Shown: piece by piece, positions 25,685 to 33,272 of the stretch
How the letters are laid out: each line of letters opens with the position of its first letter
Position numbering within the stretch: position 1 is the stretch's first letter
Source of the DNA: Flavobacterium yafengii
Lineage (GTDB): Bacteria; Bacteroidota; Bacteroidia; Flavobacteriales; Flavobacteriaceae
Direction of reading: 5' to 3'
Length of the DNA: 64,000 bases
Assembly (NCBI RefSeq): GCF_030010375.1
Contig: NZ_JASCRY010000001.1
Location: 496,001 to 560,000 of the forward strand
Notes under the pieces: model-generated
What the model saw: only the letters and a program-made list of their open reading frames with translations
Database searches by the model: none
Told to the model about the DNA's origin: nothing
Translations under genes and position numbers: made by a program

Positions 25685-25918
25685 ATGGAAGACTTTCAAA
25701 CAATTGCGATTTTTAATTATTCACATGAAATTGTAGTGCTGAAGCATTTATTGGAACAAGAAAAAATTAATTATTTTTTTGAAAACGAAACCTTAGTTTC
25801 TGTAGATCCATTTGGGAGTTTTGCTTACGGTGGAATAAAGCTTAAAATTCACATCAATGATTTTGAAAAAGTGCAAAAATTTTTAGATGACTTGAATAAC
25901 AATCTAAAGATCGTTTAA
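25685..25918 (+). CDS. DUF2007-like small protein
   Basis: A 77-aa protein with the beta-alpha-beta layout of the DUF2007/putative signal-transducing family: FQTIAIFNYSHEIVVLKHLLEQEKI at the start, then NETLVS and IKLKIHINDFEKVQKFLDD. It has a PII-like predicted fold and unknown role. Many members have a zinc ribbon, absent here. It is the first plus-strand gene right of rnr; TATCTTTA at 25663-25670 is a probable -7 box. Confidence 0.7.
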   Translation: MEDFQTIAIFNYSHEIVVLKHLLEQEKINYFFENETLVSVDPFGSFAYGGIKLKIHINDFEKVQKFLDDLNNNLKIV

Positions 25919-26630
25919 AACAAAATTAGAACCCTAAAATCTATTTTTTGAATTTTAATTTTTTCAAAGTTGTCAACATATATTTAAATAAACAAAAAGA
26001 AAAATTAAATTTAAATTCTTTCTTGGTTGTTATTATAGTGTGTTAATAGTGGCAATAAATTTATTTTAAAATGTATTGAAATCAACTTAAAAGATGTTAT
26101 ACGGACTTATCAACATAGTTATTTTATACTAAAGTCTTCGTTTTAAAGTCTTTTCTAATTTTAATTAACAATGGTTAATAATCTAAAAAGAATTGATTTT
26201 GTAAATAAGTACTTTTTTAAAATTTGTTAATAAACTACTTTTTAATAATGATAACTATTCTAAAAATTCAACAAACTAAATTTGGATTTCTAATGTGGGT
26301 TTTGGATTACTTATTTTTTGGTTACAACCATAAAAAACTTCTAATATTCTATCTAAAGTTATGAACATTGTATGTTAATTTAAAGTTAACTGAATATCAA
26401 GCAATTGCATTTTGCTATTAACAATGTAAATTTTTAACATTTTAAATATAAAATCTACATTGATTCACAGCTATTTATAAACTTATTAGAATTGTTGATA
26501 ACCGCTAATCAAATAGTAATCTGACAGTTATAAAATCTATTGTCAACTTTTATTTTTACTGACTTTTATCAATTGTAATAATCAATTAAAGAAGCTAAAT
26601 TTAATTTCTGCAAAACTAGATTTCTTTATT
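25919..26630. other. oriC: putative chromosomal replication origin (oriC)
   Basis: This is the largest gene-free stretch in the window (745 bp to the rpiB start) and is very AT-rich. It holds TTATCAACA at 26107-26115 and its inverse at 26493-26501. These are one base from the DnaA box TTATCCACA. Weaker forms are TTGTCAACA (25970-25978), TTGTCAACT (26540-26548), CTATTAACA (26415-26423, and inverted at 26041-26049) and TTATTAACA (inverted, 26225-26233). Gene orientation switches from mostly minus to mostly plus at this point, and four parS sites lie about 16 kb away. The combination is what is expected of oriC. dnaA itself is not nearby, and no skew plot was computed. Confidence 0.6.
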
Positions 26631-26638
26631 TAAATTTG
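26631..26638 (+). promoter_or_regulatory. -7 box of rpiB
   Basis: TAAATTTG, a perfect match to TAnnTTTG, 25 nt before the rpiB ATG. No convincing TTG was seen at the -33 distance. Confidence 0.55.
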
Positions 26639-26663
26639 CACCACACAACTTAATACATACAAG

Positions 26664-27092
26664 ATGAAAATCTCCATAGGAAACGATCACGCAGGACCAG
26701 ATTACAAAAAAGCAATTGTTGAGATGCTTAAAGCAAAAGGACATGAGGTAACTAATTACGGAACGGATTCAGCAGACAGTGTTGATTATCCTGATTTTGG
26801 TCATCCAGTTGCGACTGATGTTGCTGAGGGAAAAGCTGATTTTGGAATTGTTATCTGCGGTAGCGGAAACGGAATTTCTATGACAGTGAATAAACAGTCT
26901 AAAGTACGCGCTGCTTTATGCTGGATAAAAGAAATTGCGGTTTTGGCGCGTCAACATAATGATGCAAATATTATTAGTATTCCTGCTCGTTTTACTTCAA
27001 TTCCACAAGCAGTAGAAATGGTAGAAGCGTTTTTAAATACTGAATTTGAAGGTGGAAGACACCAAAATAGAGTAGATAAAATTTCTTGTTAG
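26664..27092 (+). CDS. rpiB: ribose 5-phosphate isomerase B
   Basis: A 142-aa RpiB/LacAB-family isomerase interconverting ribose 5-phosphate and ribulose 5-phosphate in the pentose phosphate pathway. It shows ISIGNDHAGPDYK at the start, the active-site Cys65 in GIVICGSGNG, and RQHNDANI with the conserved His98. Length is normal. It is followed by an unusual pair of overlapping inverted repeats. Confidence 0.95.
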   Translation: MKISIGNDHAGPDYKKAIVEMLKAKGHEVTNYGTDSADSVDYPDFGHPVATDVAEGKADFGIVICGSGNGISMTVNKQSKVRAALCWIKEIAVLARQHNDANIISIPARFTSIPQAVEMVEAFLNTEFEGGRHQNRVDKISC

Positions 27093-27103
27093 AATCTTTT
27101 ATT

Positions 27104-27171
27104 GACTGAATTTACATTAATTTGGTCAACGCACTGACTGAATTAGTGTAAATTCAGTCAGTGCGTTGACC
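27104..27171. repeat. two overlapping, mutually exclusive hairpins after rpiB
   Basis: 27124-27144 and 27151-27171 are perfect 21-bp reverse complements with a 6-nt loop. Independently, 27104-27122 pairs with 27141-27159 (19 bp, one wobble). The second pairing uses bases of both arms of the first, so only one can form at a time. A T6 run at 27179-27184 follows the first hairpin. It could be an attenuator, a terminator with an alternative fold, or a miniature mobile element. Confidence 0.6.
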
Positions 27172-27221
27172 GAATTACTATTTTTTGATTATATTTGGTT
27201 TAGATTTCTAAATCAAATAGA

Positions 27222-28364
27222 ATGGAAAATTATTTAAAAAGAGCGCTATTTCAAGATTTTACTAAAAAAGTACTTCCTAATAAAGTATTGATTTTACTGG
27301 GCGCTCGTCGTGTTGGAAAAACTGAAATACTAAAAAATTACCTTCAAACCATTCCTAACGGAAGTTATTTACAATTGAACGGAGAAGACATCAATGATGC
27401 TAATTTGCTTAAAGAACGTTCCGTAGCTAATTATAAGCGATTATTACATAATATAGATTTATTAGTAATTGACGAAGCACAAAATATTCTTGATATTGGT
27501 TTGATTTTAAAACTAATTGTGGATTCTATCGAAGGAATTAAAATAATTGCCACAGGTTCCTCTATATTTGATTTAAACAATACTCTTGGAGAACCACTAG
27601 TGGGACGAAAAAACACTTTATATCTTTTTCCATTAGCACAAATGGAATATTCCCAATACGAAAATTACAAACAAACTACTGAAAAATTAGAGGAAAGATT
27701 ACTTTTTGGAAGTTATCCGGAACTGATTCAATATTCGGATTGGGAGGATAAAAAAGAGTATTTGTATGAAATTATTAATTCCTATTTACTGAAAGATATT
27801 TTGGTATTTGAAGGAATTAAACATTCAGATAAAATTTATGATTTGCTACGTTTGATAGCGTATCAATTAGGAAAAGAAGTTTCGTTGCAGGAATTAGCAA
27901 ATCAGTTGCAAATGTCTAAAAATACGGTGGCTAACTATTTAGATTTACTTTCTAAAGTGTTTATTATCTTTAAAGTAGAAGGGTTCAGTCGTAATCTTCG
28001 AAAGGAAATTGTGAAATCCAGTCGGTGGTATTTTTATGACAATGGCATTAGAAACGGCATCATTAATAATTTCAACCGATTGGATTCCAGAACAGATGTA
28101 GGTGATTTATGGGAAAATTATTTGGCAGTAGAACGCGTTAAAAAGCAAAATTACCTAAAAATAAAAACCAATAATTATTTCTGGCGTACTTATGATCAGC
28201 AAGAACTAGATTGGCTTGAAGAAAAAGGAGAAGAACTGGCTGGATTTGAGTTTAAGTGGAGTGAATCTAAAAAAGTCAAAATCCCTGCTGCTTTCGCAAA
28301 AGCGTATCCGGAAGCTACTTTTGAAGTAATCAATAAGAGTAATTATTTAGATTTTATAACATAG
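27222..28364 (+). CDS. AAA_14/DUF4143 family ATP-binding protein
   Basis: A 380-aa protein with Walker A GARRVGKTE (residues 27-35), Walker B LLVIDEAQNI (about 79-88) and ATGSSIFDL (sensor-like, about 111). A C-terminal DUF4143 domain shows a winged-helix-like segment (LQELANQLQMSKNTVANYLDLLSK) and a nuclease-like end (WRTYDQQELDWLEEKGEELAGFEFKW). The last motif, D/E with ExK spacing, resembles the PD-(D/E)xK arrangement. Proteins of this family are accessory, often strain-variable, and of unknown function. The 3' end overlaps a convergent DUF1294 gene by 22 bp. Confidence 0.85.
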   Translation: MENYLKRALFQDFTKKVLPNKVLILLGARRVGKTEILKNYLQTIPNGSYLQLNGEDINDANLLKERSVANYKRLLHNIDLLVIDEAQNILDIGLILKLIVDSIEGIKIIATGSSIFDLNNTLGEPLVGRKNTLYLFPLAQMEYSQYENYKQTTEKLEERLLFGSYPELIQYSDWEDKKEYLYEIINSYLLKDILVFEGIKHSDKIYDLLRLIAYQLGKEVSLQELANQLQMSKNTVANYLDLLSKVFIIFKVEGFSRNLRKEIVKSSRWYFYDNGIRNGIINNFNRLDSRTDVGDLWENYLAVERVKKQNYLKIKTNNYFWRTYDQQELDWLEEKGEELAGFEFKWSESKKVKIPAAFAKAYPEATFEVINKSNYLDFIT

Positions 28365-28633
28365 AAATACACTATAAAAAACTGTAGAATACCAATTAAA
28401 AAAAACTTCAATAAAAAAGTTTTTTTTGAGGTTTTATGTTTAAAAAAAAGCATCGCTAACCCGGAACCAATTGTTCCGCCCAGAATACTTGTAAACAATA
28501 AATTGCGTTCTGAAATTCTCCATTTTTGCTTTACGGCGAGCCATTTGTCTAGTCCTGTTGTTGAAAATGCAACTAAATTAATAAGCGGAAAATACCAGAA
28601 TAAAAAAGACATAAATAAGGAGTTTTGACTCAA
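28343..28633 (-). CDS. DUF1294 membrane protein
   Basis: A 96-aa protein with three to four hydrophobic segments (about 6-22, 45-62 and 70-92). It has the DUF1294 signature: FSTTGLDKWLA followed by RISERNLLFTSILGGTIGSGLAM. Function is unknown; some members are fused to a cold-shock domain elsewhere. Its 3' end overlaps the end of the AAA/DUF4143 gene tail-to-tail. Confidence 0.85.
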   Translation of the reverse strand: MSQNSLFMSFLFWYFPLINLVAFSTTGLDKWLAVKQKWRISERNLLFTSILGGTIGSGLAMLFFKHKTSKKTFLLKFFLIGILQFFIVYFYVIKSK

Positions 28634-28676
28634 AGATACTATTTTAGCAATATGATTTTATAATCTTAAATTTAAA

Positions 28677-30800
28677 ATGACTAACATACAATTCATAGCT
28701 AAGTCTGTTCAAACAGCAGCAATTAACATTCAAAATACCGTTCAATTATTACAAGAGGATTGTACGATTCCTTTTATTTCGCGGTATCGAAAAGATAAAA
28801 CCGGTAATCTGGACGAAGTTTTTATTGAGCAAATTGCTAAATTTCAAAAGGAGTATGAAGCGGTGGTAAAACGCAAAGAAGCGATTTTAAAATCGATTCA
28901 GGAACAAAATGCACTTAGTCCAGAATTACAGAAAAAAATCCAATATAGCTTCGATTTACAGGAATTGGAAGATTTTTATCTGCCTTTTAAAAAGAAGAAA
29001 AAAACCAAAGCTGATGTTGCCCGTGAAAATGGATTAGAACCGTTGGCTAAAATCATTATGGCGCAAAATAATGAAGATGTAGATTTTATTTCAACACAAT
29101 ATTTGAATGAAAATGTCATCAATGAAGAAGCGGCGCTACAAGGAGCCAGAGACATTATCGCCGAATGGATTAATGAAAATATTTATGTTCGAAAGCAACT
29201 CCGAAGATTGTACGAACGTAAAGCAACCATTATAACCAAAGTAGTAAAAACAAAAAAAGACGACGAAGCGGCTCAGAAATTCAATCAATATTTCGATTGG
29301 TCAGAACCGTTGACTAAAGCACCTTCGCATCGATTATTAGCGATGCTTCGTGCCGAAAATGAAGGCTTTATTAAGTTTAAAGTAGCAGTTGATATTGATG
29401 AAGCGTATGATATTATTGATGCTTTGGTTTTAAAAGATCAGAATAAAACCACACCACACGTTCAATTAGCTATCGAGGACAGTTACAAACGATTGTTGAA
29501 TCCGGCCATTTCAAATGAAGCTTTGCAAGAAGCAAAAGCGAAGGCTGATGCCAATTCTATTCAGGTTTTTGCGAACAATCTTGGGCAGTTATTATTGGCT
29601 CCACCTTTGGGTGAAAAACGTATTTTGGCGATTGATCCTGGATTTAGAAGCGGTTGTAAAATTGTTTGTTTGGACGAAAAAGGAGATTTGTTATATAACG
29701 AAACCATTTATCCGCATGCGCCACAAAAAGAGGAAGCGATGGCGATGAAAAAAATTCGTTCGATGGTGAATTCGTATAAAATCGATGCGATTTCCATAGG
29801 AAATGGAACGGCTTCACGTGAAACGGAATTCTTTATTAAGAAAATAGCTTTCGATAAACCGGTTCAAGTTTTTATCGTTTCAGAAGCGGGAGCATCGGTG
29901 TATTCTGCTTCGAAAATTGCCAGAGATGAATTTCCTAATTATGATGTTACGGTTCGAGGTTCAGTTTCTATCGGGCGACGATTGAGTGATCCATTGGCCG
30001 AATTGGTAAAAATTGACCCGAAAGCCATTGGCGTAGGCCAATACCAACACGATGTGGATCAAAATAAATTAAAAGAAGAATTAGATAGTACGGTGATCCG
30101 TTGTGTGAATTCGGTGGGAGTAAACATCAACACGGCGAGTAAACATTTATTGAGTTATGTGAGTGGAATAGGAGAGAAGCTTGCCGAAAACATTGTGCAA
30201 TACCGTTCTGAAAACGGTCCTTTTCAAGATAGAAAACAACTGAAAAAAGTGCCGCGTTTGGGCGAGAAAGCCTATCAGCAAGGGGTCGCTTTCATCCGAA
30301 TTTCGAATGCAAAAAATCCGTTGGATAATTCGGCTGTGCATCCGGAAGCGTATGGAATTGTGGAGAAAATGGCAAAAGATTTGAAATTGACAGTAAATGA
30401 TTTGATTGCCAATAAAGAAAAAACCGCATTAATAAAACCAGAAAATTACATTACGCCAGAAATAGGTTTATTGGGATTGAAAGACATTATAAAAGAACTC
30501 GAAAAACCCGGATTAGATCCAAGAAAATCAGCCAAAGTATTTGAATTTGACCCGAATGTAAAAACGATAAAAGATGTAAAAACAGGAATGGTTTTGCCTG
30601 GAATTGTGAATAACATTACCAATTTTGGTTGTTTTGTGGATATTGGAGTAAAAGAAAGTGGTTTGGTTCACATTTCCCAACTGAAAGCAGGTTTTGTAAG
30701 TGATGTGAATGAAGTGGTAAAATTACACCAACACGTACAGGTAAAAGTGACGGAAGTGGATGAAGATAGAAAGAGAATTCAGTTGAGTATGATACTTTAA
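28677..30800 (+). CDS. tex: Tex family RNA-binding transcription accessory protein
   Basis: A 707-aa Tex protein. Order: N-terminal helical and HTH-like region (about 1-300), YqgF/RNase H-like domain (about 315-450, ILAIDPGFRSGCKIVCLD), helix-hairpin-helix pair (about 470-560, NTASKHLLSYVSGIGEKLAENIV), then a C-terminal S1 domain (about 635-706, GMVLPGIVNNITNFGCFVDIGV). Tex binds nucleic acid through S1 and is essential or fitness-related in some species. Length is slightly below the usual 720-780. A terminator follows. Confidence 0.95.
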   Translation: MTNIQFIAKSVQTAAINIQNTVQLLQEDCTIPFISRYRKDKTGNLDEVFIEQIAKFQKEYEAVVKRKEAILKSIQEQNALSPELQKKIQYSFDLQELEDFYLPFKKKKKTKADVARENGLEPLAKIIMAQNNEDVDFISTQYLNENVINEEAALQGARDIIAEWINENIYVRKQLRRLYERKATIITKVVKTKKDDEAAQKFNQYFDWSEPLTKAPSHRLLAMLRAENEGFIKFKVAVDIDEAYDIIDALVLKDQNKTTPHVQLAIEDSYKRLLNPAISNEALQEAKAKADANSIQVFANNLGQLLLAPPLGEKRILAIDPGFRSGCKIVCLDEKGDLLYNETIYPHAPQKEEAMAMKKIRSMVNSYKIDAISIGNGTASRETEFFIKKIAFDKPVQVFIVSEAGASVYSASKIARDEFPNYDVTVRGSVSIGRRLSDPLAELVKIDPKAIGVGQYQHDVDQNKLKEELDSTVIRCVNSVGVNINTASKHLLSYVSGIGEKLAENIVQYRSENGPFQDRKQLKKVPRLGEKAYQQGVAFIRISNAKNPLDNSAVHPEAYGIVEKMAKDLKLTVNDLIANKEKTALIKPENYITPEIGLLGLKDIIKELEKPGLDPRKSAKVFEFDPNVKTIKDVKTGMVLPGIVNNITNFGCFVDIGVKESGLVHISQLKAGFVSDVNEVVKLHQHVQVKVTEVDEDRKRIQLSMIL

Positions 30801-30805
30801 AAAAC

Positions 30806-30844
30806 AAAAAAAAGGCTTTTCAAATTATGAAAAGCCTTTTTTTT
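30806..30844. terminator. bidirectional intrinsic terminator between tex and tatA
   Basis: GGCTTTTCA and TGAAAAGCC around a 5-nt loop, with the stem extended by an A-run before (from 30806) and a T-run after (to 30844). It serves both convergent genes. Confidence 0.92.
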
Positions 30845-31016
30845 ATTTTGTTTCTTCTTCTTTTTTATCAGCTGGTTGACTGTCTTTGGCTGCGTTTTTA
30901 AATTCTTTAATTCCGCTTCCTAAACCTTTCATTAATTCTGGAATTTTTTTACCTCCAAAAAGTAATAAAACAATGGCCAATATAACAAGGATTTCTGTAA
31001 CACCTATACTACTCAT
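30843..31016 (-). CDS. tatA: twin-arginine translocase subunit TatA
   Basis: I choose ATG 31016, giving 57 aa, because TatA proteins begin a few residues before the membrane helix; an upstream ATG at 31064 adds 16 residues with no counterpart. The product has one N-terminal helix ([17 protein letters not shown]), then the hinge [17 protein letters not shown] with the conserved FG and an amphipathic helix, then a charged tail. It forms the pore of the Tat pathway, which exports folded proteins. TatC is not in this window. Confidence 0.93.
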   Translation of the reverse strand: MSSIGVTEILVILAIVLLLFGGKKIPELMKGLGSGIKEFKNAAKDSQPADKKEEETK

Positions 31017-31202
31017 AATACGATAATTTATGCCGAAGCAAATTTGTAATAACTTTAAAGGCAAAGGTATATAGAATTAGTTAACAGTAACTCATTTTGA
31101 CACATTTATTTGGTTTCAAAAGCGTTAAAAATTTATTAAAAATAAATTTAGCTTAGGAAAAGTGAACAAAAACAAGCGAATACAATCAACGACAATAATT
31201 GT

Positions 31203-31210
31203 TATATTTG
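31203..31210 (+). promoter_or_regulatory. -7 box of the M23-like/GH3/DUF6909 operon
   Basis: TATATTTG, a perfect TAnnTTTG, 17 nt before the ATG at 31228. No -33 TTG was seen at the usual distance. Confidence 0.5.
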
Positions 31211-31227
31211 TTCAATAATAAAAAAGT

Positions 31228-31710
31228 ATGTCAAAAAAACGACTAAAACGGCGCAAACTCAAAGAAAATTTATTCAATAAACGACGTTTAATAATACTTA
31301 ACGAAGATACTTTTGAAGAGACATTTTCTTTGAAACTTACTTTAATGAATGTTTTTGTGGTAGCGACTTTGGGAGCAATAATTATTACATTTGTTACTAC
31401 TTTTATTATTGCTTTTACTCCTTTACGAGAATTTATTCCAGGTTATTCATCCTCAAAATTAAAGAAGGACGCAATGGAACTGGCTTTGAAATCAGATTCC
31501 TTGTCCCGAGCCTTAAAGAAAAATGAAGCGTATATCCAGTCGATTCAAAAAGTGTTGACAGGAGAGTTAGAATATGCAAAATTCAATAAAGATTCCATAC
31601 TTTCGGCTGCGGATGAAGTACCTTCTCAAGCTGATTTATCTGCATCAAAGCAAGAATTGGAATTGAGAGAGCAAGTGGCTAAAGAAGAAAAAAAACCAAA
31701 AAAAGAGTAA
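31228..31710 (+). CDS. truncated M23-type envelope protein lacking the peptidase domain
   Basis: A 160-aa protein with a highly basic start (SKKRLKRRKLKENLFNKRR), an inner-membrane helix (about residues 42-66) and a periplasmic coiled coil (about 78-120). It ends in a charged Lys/Glu tail. The N-terminal part matches my recollection of the Bacteroidota M23 metallopeptidases encoded just before GH3; there the family continues for about 130 residues into a LytM domain with HxH zinc ligands. Here the stop comes right after the segment that precedes that domain, and GH3 begins 38 bp later. I see no frameshifted remnant. It could be a scaffold or regulator without hydrolase activity. Confidence 0.6.
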   Translation: MSKKRLKRRKLKENLFNKRRLIILNEDTFEETFSLKLTLMNVFVVATLGAIIITFVTTFIIAFTPLREFIPGYSSSKLKKDAMELALKSDSLSRALKKNEAYIQSIQKVLTGELEYAKFNKDSILSAADEVPSQADLSASKQELELREQVAKEEKKPKKE

Positions 31711-31748
31711 AAAAACCAACTTTTATCTTTTAAAGAACAAAAATAAAA

Positions 31749-33236
31749 ATGTCAATAAAATCGAGTGCTGCAAAATTATTTGCACAAAAAATATACAAGA
31801 AAACACAACTTTGGGCCAATAATCCTATTGAAACTCAAAAGAAGGTTTTACAAAAACTAATCAAAGAAGCGAAGAAAACACAATTTGGTATTGACCATCA
31901 TTTTGACCAAATAAAAAATGAGAATGATTTTGCAAAACAAGTTCCAGTAAGAGATTATGAAGCATTGAAACCTTACGTAGATAAGGTGGTAAAAGGCCAG
32001 GAAAATATTCTTTGGAAAGGAAAACCGCTTTATTTTGCAAAGACTTCAGGAACTACTTCCGGGGCCAAATATATTCCGTTGACTAAGGAATCCATGCCTT
32101 TTCATATTGAAGCGGCTAGAAATGCAATTCTACATTACATTCACGAAACCGGAAATGCTGATTTTGTGGATGGGAAAATGATTTTCTTGCAAGGAAGCCC
32201 AATATTAGAAGAAAAAAACGGAGTCAAATTAGGAAGATTGTCTGGAATTGTGGCACATTTTGTTCCAAAATACCTTCAAAAAAACAGAATGCCTTCTTGG
32301 GAAACCAATTGTATTGAAGATTGGGAAACCAAAGTAAATGCGATTGTCGAGGAAACATTTAATAAAGACATGAGGGTTATTTCGGGTATTCCGTCTTGGG
32401 TTCAAATGTATTTTGAAAAATTAAATCAAAAAGGTGGGAAGCCAGTAGGAGACATTTTCAAAAACTTCAACTTGTTCATTTACGGCGGTGTAAATTATGA
32501 ACCGTATCGCGCCAAATTTGAGAATCTTATTGGACGAAAAGTAGACAGTATTGAGTTATTTCCTGCTTCGGAAGGTTTTTTTGCGTATCAGGATTCGCAA
32601 AAAGAAAAAGGAATGTTGCTGCTTTTGAATTCCGGAATTTTCTATGAATTTATAAAATCGGACGAATTCTATACTGAAAGTCCAAGACGTTATACGATTG
32701 GCGAAGTAGAATTAAATATAAATTATGTTTTAATTATTTCTACCAATGCAGGACTTTGGGGGTATAATATTGGCGATACCGTTCAGTTTACCAGTTTAAA
32801 ACCATACCGAATCATAGTATCCGGAAGAATCAAGCATTATATTTCGGCTTTTGGGGAACATGTGATTGGTAAAGAAGTGGAAAGTGCCTTGCAGGAAGCA
32901 ATTCTTGGAACAGATATACGCATTAATGAATTTACCGTTGCGCCACAAATCACACCAGCAGAAGGATTGCCGTATCACGAATGGTTCATAGAATTTGAGA
33001 ACGAACCGGAAGACAGCGTATCTTTTGCGGAAGCGATAGATAAAGCGATGCGAAAACAAAACATGTATTATGATGATTTAATTGTTGGGAAAGTGTTGCG
33101 GAAAGTGGTTGTCACCAAAGTGGCTAAAAATGGATTCCAAGATTATATGAAATCGATAGGCAAACTGGGCGGACAAAATAAAATTCCGAGACTCTCCAAT
33201 GACAGAAATATCGTAGATTTATTAAAAAATAAATAA
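31749..33236 (+). CDS. GH3-family acyl-adenylating enzyme
   Basis: A 495-aa member of the GH3 auxin-responsive promoter family. In plants these adenylate carboxylic acids and conjugate them to amino acids; bacterial roles are largely unknown. Visible adenylation-type features are FAKTSGTTSGAKYIP (P-loop-like motif 1, about 98-112), the central NFNLFIYGGVNYEPY, LFPASEGFFAYQ, YNIGDTVQF (D in motif 3) and VSGRIKHYISAFGEHV. Length is typical. It lies 38 bp after the M23-like gene and 36 bp before the DUF6909 gene, so it is probably cotranscribed. Confidence 0.9.
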   Translation: MSIKSSAAKLFAQKIYKKTQLWANNPIETQKKVLQKLIKEAKKTQFGIDHHFDQIKNENDFAKQVPVRDYEALKPYVDKVVKGQENILWKGKPLYFAKTSGTTSGAKYIPLTKESMPFHIEAARNAILHYIHETGNADFVDGKMIFLQGSPILEEKNGVKLGRLSGIVAHFVPKYLQKNRMPSWETNCIEDWETKVNAIVEETFNKDMRVISGIPSWVQMYFEKLNQKGGKPVGDIFKNFNLFIYGGVNYEPYRAKFENLIGRKVDSIELFPASEGFFAYQDSQKEKGMLLLLNSGIFYEFIKSDEFYTESPRRYTIGEVELNINYVLIISTNAGLWGYNIGDTVQFTSLKPYRIIVSGRIKHYISAFGEHVIGKEVESALQEAILGTDIRINEFTVAPQITPAEGLPYHEWFIEFENEPEDSVSFAEAIDKAMRKQNMYYDDLIVGKVLRKVVVTKVAKNGFQDYMKSIGKLGGQNKIPRLSNDRNIVDLLKNK

Positions 33237-33272
33237 AAGAGTTACCTTTGAAGGTTAGAAAATAAGTAAAAA

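Noticed and set aside
29810-29825. GGCTTCACGTGAAACG inside tex as a parS site
   Set aside because: Several mismatches, fixed by the protein sequence, and right of the proposed origin without companions.
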